DNA of 64,000 nt from Catellatospora sp. IY07-71 (GTDB taxonomy: Bacteria > Actinomycetota > Actinomycetes > Mycobacteriales > Micromonosporaceae), in assembly GCF_018326265.1 (NCBI RefSeq), contig NZ_AP023360.1, positions 6,445,001 through 6,509,000 of the forward strand, in the 5' to 3' direction. Position numbers and translations under genes: made by a program. The notes under the pieces are model-generated. The model searched no databases. It was not told where the DNA came from and saw only the letters and a list, made by a program, of their open reading frames with translations. Positions within the stretch are counted from its first letter, which is position 1. Each line of letters starts with the position of its first letter. Below are positions 33,112 through 41,884 of this stretch, one piece after another.

Positions 33112-34203
33112 TCAGCCGCGAGCCGCGCCGGTGAGCAGGTAGTCGTCGGTCTCGTTGTCCCAGCGCAGGTCCACGGCCCCGGCCGTCGCCGCCGCCTTGC
33201 AGAACTGCAGGAAGCTCCGGTAGCCGAGCTTCTTCTCGCTGAAGTCCGGCTGCACCCGGCGCAGCTGGTTCTTCAGCCCGGACAGCGCCACCGGGCCGGC
33301 GTTGCGGTCCAGGTCGGCGACGACCGACCGGAGCAGGCCGAACGCGGTCTCCCGCTCGCCGTGCTCGGGCAGTGTCACCTCGGGGTCTCCCTTGGCGGGC
33401 CCCTCCCCCAGCTCGACGACGTTGCGCTCGGCGAGGTGGCGCAGCAGCTCACCGAACGTGCGGAAGCCGAAGTCGCCCTCGTTGAACGTCGGGTCCTTGC
33501 GCAGCAGGGTGCGCTTGAGCGTGGACGCGCTCACCGTGCCCCCGGAACTGCCCTGCAGGCCCGCGACCGTCTGCGCGACCAGCACCGCGAGGGCGTCCGC
33601 GTCGCGGCCGGGCCCCTCCGGAGCCGCCACCGGTTCGACTTCCTGCTCCAGCGGCGGCGGTGCGGTCTCCGGCTGGCGGGCCGCGGCGGTGGGGGTACGC
33701 CCACCGCGGCTGCGCGCCGGACGGATCTCCACGCCTTCGAGCCGGTCGTAGTAGAGGAACTCGTCGCACGCGGGCGGCAGCAGGGCCGAGGTGGAGTGTT
33801 CCACGCCGACGCCGATGACCCGCTTGTTCAGCTCGCGGAGCTTGTGGACCAGCGGGGTGAAGTCGCTGTCGCCGGTGCCGAACACGAAGGTGGAGATGTA
33901 GTCGCGTTCGAAGGCCAGCTGCAGGGCGTCGACGGCCATCTTGATGTCGGCGGCGTTCTTGCGCGAGGCGCCCATCTTCTGCGGAATGTCGATCAGCTCC
34001 ACGTGCGACCGCGTGAGCAGGCGCCGGTCCTCGTCGAAGTACGACCAGTCGGCGTAGGCGCGGCGCACCACGACCCGCCCGCGTTCGGCGAGCGCGTCGG
34101 TGATCGGCCTGAGGTCGAAGGTCATGCCGCCGAGATGCTCCCGCGCGCCGATGGCGAGGTTCTCGTAGTCCAGGAACAGGGCGATGCGATCCTCTTGATC
34201 CAC
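33112..34203 (-). CDS. NYN ribonuclease with two OST-HTH domains
   Basis: This 363-residue protein has an N-terminal NYN (PIN-like) nuclease domain with acidic metal-binding residues (FLDYEN near 10-15, DIKMAVDAL, GTGDSDFTPL near 110), a Pro/Ala-rich linker (about 160-200), and two OST-HTH/LOTUS-like modules (about 205-275 and 290-355, each ending in a DFGFRTFGELL- or KLGYRSFLQFC-type helix). It is probably an RNA-processing or RNA-binding enzyme. GTG 34203 lies six bases after TAGGCT, so a leaderless mRNA is likely. It converges on the LysR-like gene with 7 bases between stops. Confidence 0.88.
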   Translation of the reverse strand: MDQEDRIALFLDYENLAIGAREHLGGMTFDLRPITDALAERGRVVVRRAYADWSYFDEDRRLLTRSHVELIDIPQKMGASRKNAADIKMAVDALQLAFERDYISTFVFGTGDSDFTPLVHKLRELNKRVIGVGVEHSTSALLPPACDEFLYYDRLEGVEIRPARSRGGRTPTAAARQPETAPPPLEQEVEPVAAPEGPGRDADALAVLVAQTVAGLQGSSGGTVSASTLKRTLLRKDPTFNEGDFGFRTFGELLRHLAERNVVELGEGPAKGDPEVTLPEHGERETAFGLLRSVVADLDRNAGPVALSGLKNQLRRVQPDFSEKKLGYRSFLQFCKAAATAGAVDLRWDNETDDYLLTGAARG

Positions 34204-34263
34204 GCACCCAGCCTACCGAGGTGTGGCGGGCCGGAGTGGCACCCCCGGCCCGCCACGGGCGGA

Positions 34264-35550
34264 TCAGTAGAGCAGGAAGGGGCGGCGCTGCTGCTCGAAC
34301 GCGGCCAGCTCCGCCGACCAGGCGCCCACCACGTCGGCCACGTCGGCTCCGGCGTCGATCATGGTGCGCAGCCGGGTCGAGCCGGTGAGCTTGTCCACCC
34401 AGTACGGCCGGACCGGGTCGTAGGAGTCCGCGCGCCACGCGAACGCCGGGTACTTGCGCGCCTCGACCAGCATCGCCACGGCGGTGCGGATCGGGTCGTA
34501 CGCCGCCCGGTCGGTCACCTTGACCTCGACGCCCGCGCACAGCTTGTTCAGCAGCGGCGGGTGGTGCCCGGCGATCGTCGGCACGAAGTACGCCTCCCGG
34601 AACCGCACGCCCGGCAGCTCGCGGGCGTTGAGCCGGTCCGCCCAGTGGTGGTCGAAGTCGGTGGCCAGCCCGCCCACCAGCTCGAACGGGCGGGTGGTGC
34701 CCCGGCCCTCGCTGATCGAGGAGACGCCCTCGAACAGGCCCGTACCCGGGTAGACCAGCGCGGTGTCCGGGGTGGGCATGTTGGGGCTGGGCATCACCCA
34801 CGGCACGTCGGTGTCGGCGGCGAACATGTCCCGCTTCCAGTGGCGGCAGGTCACCACCTCCAGATCCACCGCGCGCCCGGCCTCGGCGGGCAGGAACACG
34901 GCGTTGAAGTAGCGCGCCAGCTCGCCGACGGTCATGCCGTGCTGCTGGATGATCTCCTTGAGGCCCACACCCGAGGTGAACGGGGCGGTCATCATCGGCC
35001 CGTAGGCCCGGCCGCCGATCGGGTTCGGCCGGTCGAGCACGACGTACCGCCTGCCCAGCCGGGCGGCCGCGCACATCGAGACGTACATGGTCCAGATGTA
35101 GGTGTAGAAGCGGACCCCGACGTCCTGGATGTCGAACACGACGGTGTCCACCCCGGCCCGGGTGATCAGCTCCTCCCACTTGGCCTGCGAGGCGCCGTAC
35201 GCGTCGTACACGGTGATGCCGGTGCGGGCGTCGACGCCGGTGCCCTCGCTGCCGCCGGCCTGCGCCGAGCCGCGGAAGCCGTGCTCGGGGCCGAACGCCG
35301 CGACCAGGTTCACCCGGCCCGACTCGTGGATGAGGTCGACCAGGTGGCGGTAGTCGGCGTCCACGCCGGTCGGGTTCGACACGACGCCGACCCGCTGCCC
35401 GGCCAGCACCGCGAAGTCACCGGCGACCAGCCGGTCCAGTCCGGTCTGGACGCGGCGGGGCTTCGGCGCGGCGCCGGCGGGCAGCGCCAGCCCCGTCGCC
35501 CCGAGCGCGCCCGCCGCGGCCGCTCCGGTGAGCAGATTCCTGCGTTCCAA
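34264..35550 (-). CDS. namZ: Exo-beta-N-acetylmuramidase NamZ-like (GH171/DUF1343)
   Basis: This 428-residue secreted enzyme removes terminal MurNAc from peptidoglycan fragments. It has an RR-containing signal (MERRNLLTGAAAAGALG), then family motifs AFGPEHGFRG, DIQDVGVRFYTYIW, DRPNPIGG, PSPNMPTP and SISEGRGTTRPFE. The start codon is TTG 35550, unusual here, but AGGAGG lies five bases upstream and no better start fits the signal peptide. It follows the NagZ-like gene by 9 bases and is co-transcribed with it. The pair is the exolytic disaccharide-recycling set known from Bacillus (nagZ-amiE-namZ), without amiE. Confidence 0.9.
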   Translation of the reverse strand: MERRNLLTGAAAAGALGATGLALPAGAAPKPRRVQTGLDRLVAGDFAVLAGQRVGVVSNPTGVDADYRHLVDLIHESGRVNLVAAFGPEHGFRGSAQAGGSEGTGVDARTGITVYDAYGASQAKWEELITRAGVDTVVFDIQDVGVRFYTYIWTMYVSMCAAARLGRRYVVLDRPNPIGGRAYGPMMTAPFTSGVGLKEIIQQHGMTVGELARYFNAVFLPAEAGRAVDLEVVTCRHWKRDMFAADTDVPWVMPSPNMPTPDTALVYPGTGLFEGVSSISEGRGTTRPFELVGGLATDFDHHWADRLNARELPGVRFREAYFVPTIAGHHPPLLNKLCAGVEVKVTDRAAYDPIRTAVAMLVEARKYPAFAWRADSYDPVRPYWVDKLTGSTRLRTMIDAGADVADVVGAWSAELAAFEQQRRPFLLY

Positions 35551-35559
35551 GGGGTCCTC

Positions 35560-37359
35560 CTACCAGGTGATGCGGTGACCGATGGGGTAGAGCGCGGTGC
35601 CGGGGTCGCCGGCGGCGACGATGGTGACCGGCAGGCGCCCCTGCGGGGACAGCTCGCCGTGCAGCGCCCGGACCAGGGTGTCCATCGCGGCCGGGGTGTA
35701 GGTGTACGCCGCCAGATAGGTGCTCACGCCCGGCAGGTATGCGATGTCGTACGGGTCGCGCACAGCGACGACGACCACCGGGCGGCCGGTGGCCAGCAGC
35801 GCGGCGACCAGGCGCTGCTGGCTGGCGCGCGGGTCGCCGACGGAGGTGTCCCAGGCCTTGTTGACCAGCACCACGGTGAGATCGTGCGCGGCCGCCTGCA
35901 CGGCGGCGTTCGCGATCGCCTGGTCGGACGGCAGCGTCGCGGGCAGCGCGGTGGTGCGCGAACCGCGGTCGGCGAAGCCCTTCGCCAGGTTGCCGATCGG
36001 GTTGAAGGCGGCGTTGTTCCAGCCGGTGACCAGCACGGACCGGTCCGTCCCGGACAGCGGCAGCAGCCCGGCGTCGTTGCGTACGGCGGTCAGCGTCTGG
36101 TCGGTGACCTGGGCGACCGTGGCCAGATGCGGCGCGGAGCCGACCGTGGCGACGGCCGCGTCGGCGTCGACCTGCTGCGGCCGGGCCAGGCCCTGGCGGT
36201 ACTTGAGCGCCAGGATGCGGCGCACCGACTCGTCGATGCGGCGCTCGGTCAGCTCGCCGTCGCGCACGGCCTGGAGCACCGAGCGGTAGGCCAGGTCGAG
36301 GTCTGGCGGCATGAGCAGCTGGTCCGCCCCGGCCTTCAGCGCGAGCACGGGCACGCGGGCGTCGCCGTACCTGGTCCGTACCCCGGCCATGTTGAGCGCG
36401 TCGGTGACGACCACGCCCCGGTAGCCGAGCTGCCCGCGCAGCACGCCGTCGAGGATGACCGGCGACAGGGTGGCGGGATCGCCCGACGGGTCGAGCGCGG
36501 GGACGACGATGTGCGCGGTCATGATCGAGTCCACGCCCGCGGCGATGGCCGCCCGGAACGCCGGGGCGTCGATCTGCTCCCACTGCTCCCGGGTGTGGTG
36601 GATGACGGGCAGGCCGGTGTGGCTGTCGGTCGCGGTGTCGCCGTGGCCGGGGAAGTGCTTGGCCACGGCGGTGACCCCGGCGTCCTGCTCGAACCCGGCG
36701 ACCTGTGCCCGGGTCAGCTCGGCGACCAGCGCCGGGTCCGCGCCGAAGGAGCGCACCCCGATCACCGGGTTGGCCGGGTTGACGTTGACGTCGGCGATCG
36801 GCGCGTAGGGCTGGCGGATGCCGACGGCGGCCAGCTCACGTCCGGTGATCGCGGCGGCGAGCCGGGCCGCGGCGTCCGAGCGCGACGCGCCCAGCGCCAT
36901 CGCGCCGGGGAACTGCGCCGAGGGGGCGGGCATCCGCTGCACCACGCCCTGCTCCTGGTCGGTGGAGATGAGCAGCGGCACCTCGCCCTTGGCCCCGGTG
37001 CCGACGGCGGCGGCCTGCAGGCCGTTGGACAGGGTCGCGATCTGCCGCACGTTGTCGAGGTTGTGCGACCAGGCGAAGTAGACGACGCCGCCGAGGTGGT
37101 AGCGGTCGACGACCTCGGCCGGGGTCTCCACCCCGAACGCCGTCCGGTTGGCCGTACGGTCGCCCGCGGCGGGATTCACCGCGTCGTTGCCGTAGACGTA
37201 GGTGACGAACAGCTGGCCGACCTTCTGTTCCAGGCTCATGTGCCGCAGCGTCGAGGTCACCCAGCCGTGCTCGGCGTTGGGCGGGCGGGCCGGTTCGGCG
37301 TATCCGGCGCTGGGGAGCAGGATCGCCACGGCCGCGACGGCGGTGACAAATTTCCTCAT
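35560..37359 (-). CDS. nagZ: Secreted GH3 beta-N-acetylglucosaminidase (NagZ-like)
   Basis: This 599-residue GH3 enzyme has a Sec signal (AVAAVAILLPSAGYA), a TIM-barrel domain with the NagZ hallmark KHFPGHGDTATDSHTGLP (His/Asp acid-base) and nucleophile Asp in VVTDALNMAG (near 320), and a C-terminal alpha/beta domain. It releases GlcNAc from muropeptides or chitin oligomers. ATG 37359 has AGGAGG upstream. A 12-bp inverted repeat at 37391-37436 lies in its promoter. Export of a NagZ, together with NamZ, fits an extracellular recycling route as in Gram-positive bacteria. Confidence 0.92.
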   Translation of the reverse strand: MRKFVTAVAAVAILLPSAGYAEPARPPNAEHGWVTSTLRHMSLEQKVGQLFVTYVYGNDAVNPAAGDRTANRTAFGVETPAEVVDRYHLGGVVYFAWSHNLDNVRQIATLSNGLQAAAVGTGAKGEVPLLISTDQEQGVVQRMPAPSAQFPGAMALGASRSDAAARLAAAITGRELAAVGIRQPYAPIADVNVNPANPVIGVRSFGADPALVAELTRAQVAGFEQDAGVTAVAKHFPGHGDTATDSHTGLPVIHHTREQWEQIDAPAFRAAIAAGVDSIMTAHIVVPALDPSGDPATLSPVILDGVLRGQLGYRGVVVTDALNMAGVRTRYGDARVPVLALKAGADQLLMPPDLDLAYRSVLQAVRDGELTERRIDESVRRILALKYRQGLARPQQVDADAAVATVGSAPHLATVAQVTDQTLTAVRNDAGLLPLSGTDRSVLVTGWNNAAFNPIGNLAKGFADRGSRTTALPATLPSDQAIANAAVQAAAHDLTVVLVNKAWDTSVGDPRASQQRLVAALLATGRPVVVVAVRDPYDIAYLPGVSTYLAAYTYTPAAMDTLVRALHGELSPQGRLPVTIVAAGDPGTALYPIGHRITW

Positions 37360-37390
37360 CGACGACCTCCTGAGAGAGTTGTCCGCTTGT

Positions 37391-37436
37391 TGAAAGTTAG
37401 CTACGTCTCACAGCAAGGTCAAGAAGCTAACTTTCA
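37391..37436. promoter_or_regulatory. Inverted repeat upstream of nagZ-namZ
   Basis: TGAAAGTTAGCT (37391-37402) and its complement AGCTAACTTTCA (37425-37436) are perfect 12-bp arms 22 bases apart, in an AT-rich patch 32 bases before the GH3 start codon. The spacing suggests two operator half-sites for a repressor of the amino-sugar operon. The TGAAA/TTTCA ends recall RpiR-type sites, but I cannot assign the regulator. Confidence 0.65.
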
Positions 37437-37488
37437 GTAGCCGGACATGATGAGGCCGGGTGTCGCCGAGATGCGGGACGGGCCGGGG

Positions 37489-37755
37489 TTATCCGGTGCG
37501 GCGCGCCGGCCAGAGATCCGTGGTCAGCTTCTGCTCGACCACGCCGCCGTGCGCGTCGACCAGGTCGGCCAGGGCCGCGTGCAGGCGGACGCGCTGCGGC
37601 TCGGGCAGCATCCGATGTGGGGAGAACGTGGTCAGCAGGGTCAGATAGCGGGCGGTGGCATACGGCACCACCGTGACCACCTGCTGCAGCTCGACGCCGG
37701 TGAACCACGGTGACCCGCGCAGCTCCTCCGGGCGGAACGCGCCGGGATGCCGCAC
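37489..37755 (-). pseudogene. C-terminal remnant of a class I SAM methyltransferase
   Basis: The last ~88 codons before the TAA at 37491-37489 encode a sequence that looks like the end of an actinobacterial methyltransferase: FRPEELRGSPWFTGVE, then YATARYLTLLTTFSPHRMLP and LADLVDAHGGVVEQKLTTDL. The SAM-binding half is absent: upstream the frame runs into the GGDEF gene. GTG 37755 overlaps the GGDEF stop (TAGTG), so a short peptide could still be made, but a catalytic domain cannot. I read it as a gene truncated when the GGDEF gene or its left end was rearranged. Confidence 0.65.
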
Positions 37756-39704
37756 TAGCGCCCCGAGGGCCGGTGATACCGGGACGTCCGGTGCCGCCCG
37801 AACATGCGCACCGGCCCGTCCGGCTGCTGGCCGCCGGTCTGCTCGCGGGCCTGATACATCGCGGTGTCCGCGCGGGCGATCAGCTCCTCGACGCTGCCGG
37901 GCGTGTGGTGGTCGAAGACCGTCGCCCCCACCGTGACGGCGAGCCGCTGCTCTTGCGGGACGGACTCGTTGTGCCGGGCGACCTGGTCGCGCAGCCGGGC
38001 CGCCCACAGGTCGGCGTCGGCGAGCGTGCCCGCCTCGGTCAGCAGCACGCAGAACTCGTCGCCGCCGATCCGGCCGAGCACGTCGCGGCGGCGGATGTTC
38101 GCCCGCAGCAGCCGGGCGGTAGCGCGCAAAGCCTCGTCGCCGACGCTGTGCCCGTGCGAATCGTTGATGCGCTTGAGCCCGTCGAGGTCGATGAAGAGCA
38201 GAACCCCCGGCCGGTGGGCCTCGCGCGCGGACGCGATCTCGGTGCGGGCCGCCAGCAGGAAGCCGCGGCGGTTGTTGACGCCGGTCAGCTCGTCGATGAC
38301 CGAGAGCTGGCGCAGCTCCTCCGCCATCTCGCGTTCGTCGGTGATGTCGGCGAACGCGGTGAGCACGTACTGCACCTGCTCGCCGTCGCGGATCGGGGTG
38401 GCCACCACCCGCAGGTGGCGGCGCTGCGCATCGCGCTCGACCGCCATGTCGTCGACGCTCGCGACGTGTCCCTGCCGGGCCTTGTTGATCGGGAACCGGT
38501 CCGGCGGGAACGGCTCGCCGGTGCCGCTGGTGTAGAGGTTGGGCAGCTGGTCGGGCGAGGTGAACCGGCTGGGGTCGTAGCCGAGGATGCGCCGGGCCAC
38601 GCCGTTGACGTACACCGGCTGACCGGTGCCGGCCTCGCGCACGTCCACCCCGACGGGTATCGCGTCCAGGAACCGCTGGAGCCTGCCCTGCTCCCGGCGC
38701 CCCGACGCGACGATCTTCGAGAGCAGATCGCTCACCCGCAGCATGAGCAGCACGAACATGATCGCGGAGGCGCACGCCAGCACGATGGGCTCGATCCGCT
38801 GCCCGTGGCGCACCGACTGCACGACCAGCACCGGCACCGCCAGCCCGCACAGCGCCAGCGCCAGCAGCCTGACCCACCCCGCCGCATGGGCCTCCTCCCG
38901 CTCACCGGCGACCCGGCGCATCGTCGGGTGCAGCGCGGCCACCCCGAGGAACAGGAACGACAGCAGGTAGCCCAGGAACGACAGATCACCGTCCTGCTCC
39001 ACCCCCTGGACCTGCTCGATGCCGTAGAACGAGTCGGCCACGAACAGCGAGGCGGCCCAGCCGGCCAGCGCCAGCAGCGAGGCACACGGTCTCGCGGTGC
39101 CGAAGAACAGCCGGATCGCCAGCACCAGGAAGATCATGTCGAAGAAGGGGTAGACCCCGGCGAGGATCTGCGCGTAGCGGGACAGCTGCGTCGCGTCGAG
39201 CAGCGGCGCGATGACCAGCACGAAGTTGATGCTGGTGAAGGCGATGGTGACGATGAGGGCGTCGAGCAGCGCCGACCAGTCCCCACCGGCGCGCCGGGCA
39301 CGGATGAGCTGGAGCAGTGCTATGGCGCTGAGCAGGTAGGACAGCAGGTAGATCTCGGCGGCGGGCGACGGGAAGACGGTCTGCAACTGCTCGGCGGCCG
39401 GCGCGACGTACCAGTACACGTTCCCGATCAGGTACAGCACCTGTCCGGCGGCGAGCAGGCTCCACGCCAGGGTGCGGGCGGGCCGGTGCAGGCGTATGCC
39501 GGTCAGGATCGCCACGACGGCGGCCAGGTTGGCGCCCGCGAAGATGAGCGACTGGGCGAATCCGTGGTCCGCCGCGAGGACGTACGCGACGATGAGCGCG
39601 AAGGACAGGCCCAGATGACCCACCCACACCCAGTCCCGGATGTGGTGGCGCCGTCGCTGGCTGATGTCGCTCACGGCAGCGCCGGAGCCTGCGTCTGCGG
39701 ACAT
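37755..39704 (-). CDS. Membrane PAS-GGDEF diguanylate cyclase
   Basis: This 649-residue protein makes cyclic di-GMP. The N-terminal ~320 residues hold about nine hydrophobic segments (from LGLSFALIVAYVLAADHGF to SAIMFVLLMLRV), followed by a PAS domain (about 340-470, starting LQRFLDAIPVGVDVREAG) and a GGDEF domain with RIGGDEFCVLL intact (near 550). No inhibitory RxxD is evident five residues before it, and there is no EAL domain. ATG 39704 has GGAGG eight bases upstream. It probably links a membrane or redox signal to c-di-GMP. Confidence 0.92.
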   Translation of the reverse strand: MSADAGSGAAVSDISQRRRHHIRDWVWVGHLGLSFALIVAYVLAADHGFAQSLIFAGANLAAVVAILTGIRLHRPARTLAWSLLAAGQVLYLIGNVYWYVAPAAEQLQTVFPSPAAEIYLLSYLLSAIALLQLIRARRAGGDWSALLDALIVTIAFTSINFVLVIAPLLDATQLSRYAQILAGVYPFFDMIFLVLAIRLFFGTARPCASLLALAGWAASLFVADSFYGIEQVQGVEQDGDLSFLGYLLSFLFLGVAALHPTMRRVAGEREEAHAAGWVRLLALALCGLAVPVLVVQSVRHGQRIEPIVLACASAIMFVLLMLRVSDLLSKIVASGRREQGRLQRFLDAIPVGVDVREAGTGQPVYVNGVARRILGYDPSRFTSPDQLPNLYTSGTGEPFPPDRFPINKARQGHVASVDDMAVERDAQRRHLRVVATPIRDGEQVQYVLTAFADITDEREMAEELRQLSVIDELTGVNNRRGFLLAARTEIASAREAHRPGVLLFIDLDGLKRINDSHGHSVGDEALRATARLLRANIRRRDVLGRIGGDEFCVLLTEAGTLADADLWAARLRDQVARHNESVPQEQRLAVTVGATVFDHHTPGSVEELIARADTAMYQAREQTGGQQPDGPVRMFGRHRTSRYHRPSGR

Positions 39705-39848
39705 TCGGTATGCCTCCGACCACGGCCGTCTTGCCCCCAGCATGCCCCACTCACAGTGAGGGACCAAATGTGACAAAACAGACCACATGGTGACATCCGC
39801 GCTCCGGTGAGCCATTGCCCGCGTGCGCCGGCCGACTAGCGTGAGGCC

Positions 39849-40322
39849 ATGACCGGGTTTCTGATCGCTGTCATCGTGCTGCTCGCCTGCGCGCTCGGCC
39901 TGGCGCTCGCCCGCCGGGGCCGCGCCGGCTCGCCGGACCTGGTCCAGTCCGCGCTGGCCGCCCGCGCGGCGGCGCCTGCCCGCACCATCGTTCCGGCGGA
40001 CTCCGACGCCCTTTCCCAGCAGGTGTGGCTGCTGATGAGCCAGGGCAGAAAGATCCACGCGGTGAAGTTGTGGCGGGAGGCCACCGGCGTCCCCCTCGCC
40101 GACGCGGTACGCGCCGTCGAGCGGATCGCGGCCGGCGGCGCACCCCCACGGCAGCTCGCACCCGCTGATCCGCAGCTCGCCGCCCTGCTCGGCCCGCAGG
40201 TGCTGGCCGACGCGCAGCAGCTCAAACGGCAGGGCCGCGCGATCCAGGCGATCAAGCTGGTCCGCGAGCAGACCGGCGTCACCCTGCGCGAAGCCAAGGA
40301 TTTCGTCGACCACCTCCGGTGA
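39849..40322 (+). CDS. Membrane-anchored protein with two L7/L12 C-terminal-like repeats
   Basis: This 157-residue protein starts with one membrane helix (GFLIAVIVLLACALGLALA). Two related modules follow: QGRKIHAVKLWREATGVPLADAV (about 65-87) and QGRAIQAIKLVREQTGVTLREAK (about 127-149). Both match the helix-turn of the ribosomal protein L7/L12 C-terminal domain (KIxAIKxVRExTGLxLxEAK), which contacts translation factors. The N-terminal dimerisation domain of L7/L12 is missing, so it is not the stalk protein. TAGCGT lies six bases before ATG 39849, suggesting a leaderless mRNA. Function unknown. Confidence 0.82.
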   Translation: MTGFLIAVIVLLACALGLALARRGRAGSPDLVQSALAARAAAPARTIVPADSDALSQQVWLLMSQGRKIHAVKLWREATGVPLADAVRAVERIAAGGAPPRQLAPADPQLAALLGPQVLADAQQLKRQGRAIQAIKLVREQTGVTLREAKDFVDHLR

Positions 40323-40366
40323 CCGCAGCGACCCCCACGGGTGGCGACAGCAAGGGAAGGGCTTGC

Positions 40367-41863
40367 TCACCGGAGGGACGGGACGCCGCCGAGCCGCTTG
40401 CGCGCGGCGTCCCACCCGGAACGCTCCGGCAGGTAGACCCGCGGCGCGGTGTGGGCTCGCAGCAGCGCGCGCAGGCCGGTCAGCGCGCCGTGCACCGCAC
40501 CCAGGGCCCTGGCCTGCACCAGGGCGTTGCCCAGCGCGGTCGCCTCGACCGGGCCCGCGACCACCGGCAGCCCGCACGCGTCGGCGGTGAGCCGGCACAG
40601 CAGCTCGTTGCGCGCGCCCCCGCCCACCACGTGCACCACCTCGACCGGCCGCCCGGCCAGCTCCTGGGCCTGCTCGACCGCGCGGGCATGGGCCAGGGCC
40701 AGGCTCTCCAGGATGCAGCGCACCAGCGCGGGACGGGAGGCGGGCACCGGCTGGCCGGTGCGGCGGCAGAACGCGGCGATCCGGCCCGGCATGTCGCCCG
40801 GCGGCAGGAACGCCGCGTCGTCCGGATCGACCAGGCTCACGAACCCCGGCTCCCGCTCGGCGGCGGCGAGCAGCTCGGCCAGGTCGGCGGGCTCGCCCTG
40901 CTCCTGCCAGCCGCGCAGGCACTCCTGCAGCAGCCACAGACCCATCACGTTGCGCAGGTAGCGCACCGTGCCGTCGACCCCGGCCTCGTTGGTGAACCCG
41001 GCCCGGTGGCTCGCCGCGGTGCGCACCGGCGCGTCCAGTTCCAGGCCGACCAGTGACCAGGTACCGCACGAGATGTACGCGAAGCGCTCGCCCTGGGCCG
41101 GGACGCCGACCACGGCCGACGCGGTGTCGTGCGAGCCGACCGCCAGCACCGGCACCGTCACGTCCAGACCGGTCCGGGCGGCCGCGTCCGGCGTCAGCGT
41201 GCCGATCCGGTCGCCCGGCCGCCACAGCGGCGGCAGGGCCCCGGGTGCCAGCCCGACGGCGGTGGCCAGCTCTGCCGACCAGGTGCCGGTCCCGGCGTCG
41301 AGCAGCCCGGTGGTGGACGCGTTGGTCAGCTCCGCGCCCTGCTGGCCGGTCAGCCAGTAGGCGAGCAGGTCGGGGATCAGCAGCAGCCGGTGCGCCGCCG
41401 CCGCGGCCGGGGTGCCTTGCGCGGCGGCGACCTGGTAGATCGTGTTGAACGGCAGCTGCTGCACACCCGTGAGCTCGTACAGGCGCTCCGCGCCGAGCTG
41501 GTCGTGCACCCGCTCCGGCACCCCCTCGGTGCGCCGGTCGCGGTAGCAGACCGGATTGCCGATCAGCGCGCCGGTGGCGTCGAGCAGCCCGTAGTCCACG
41601 GCCCACGAGTCGATGCCGATGCCGTCCAGGCCACACTCCGGTCCCCCGGCGGCGCGGGCCGCCCGGCCCGCCTCGCGCAGCCCGGCGAGCACGCCGCGGT
41701 ACAGCGCGAGCACGTCCCAGTGCAGGGTCGGGCCGAGCTGGACCGGCTCGTTGGCGAACCGGTGCACCTCGGTCAGGTCGAGCCGGTCCGGGCCGACCCG
41801 GGCCAGCATCACGCGGCCGCTCGCGGCGCCCAGGTCGGCGGCGGCGACGGTGGCGACGGTCAT
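40367..41863 (-). CDS. rhaB: L-rhamnulokinase RhaB
   Basis: This 498-residue FGGY-family sugar kinase phosphorylates L-rhamnulose at O-1 with ATP. It has the N-terminal DLGAASGRVML loop, the substrate-region IGIDSWAVDYGLLD typical of RhaB, the ATP-site GSHDTASAVVG and SCGTWSLVG, and C-terminal VHVVGGGARNELLCRLTADA. It is the last gene of the minus-strand rhamnose operon, 21 bases after the aldolase stop, with GAAGGGGA before ATG 41863. Confidence 0.95.
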   Translation of the reverse strand: MTVATVAAADLGAASGRVMLARVGPDRLDLTEVHRFANEPVQLGPTLHWDVLALYRGVLAGLREAGRAARAAGGPECGLDGIGIDSWAVDYGLLDATGALIGNPVCYRDRRTEGVPERVHDQLGAERLYELTGVQQLPFNTIYQVAAAQGTPAAAAAHRLLLIPDLLAYWLTGQQGAELTNASTTGLLDAGTGTWSAELATAVGLAPGALPPLWRPGDRIGTLTPDAAARTGLDVTVPVLAVGSHDTASAVVGVPAQGERFAYISCGTWSLVGLELDAPVRTAASHRAGFTNEAGVDGTVRYLRNVMGLWLLQECLRGWQEQGEPADLAELLAAAEREPGFVSLVDPDDAAFLPPGDMPGRIAAFCRRTGQPVPASRPALVRCILESLALAHARAVEQAQELAGRPVEVVHVVGGGARNELLCRLTADACGLPVVAGPVEATALGNALVQARALGAVHGALTGLRALLRAHTAPRVYLPERSGWDAARKRLGGVPSLR

Positions 41864-41884
41864 CGCGGGGTCCCCTTCTCCCGG

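Noticed and set aside
33043-37440. A 1465-codon open frame on the plus strand
   Set aside because: It is antisense to the NYN, NamZ and NagZ genes, has Arg/Gly/Val/His-rich low-complexity composition and no recognisable domain. Such frames arise from third-position GC bias.
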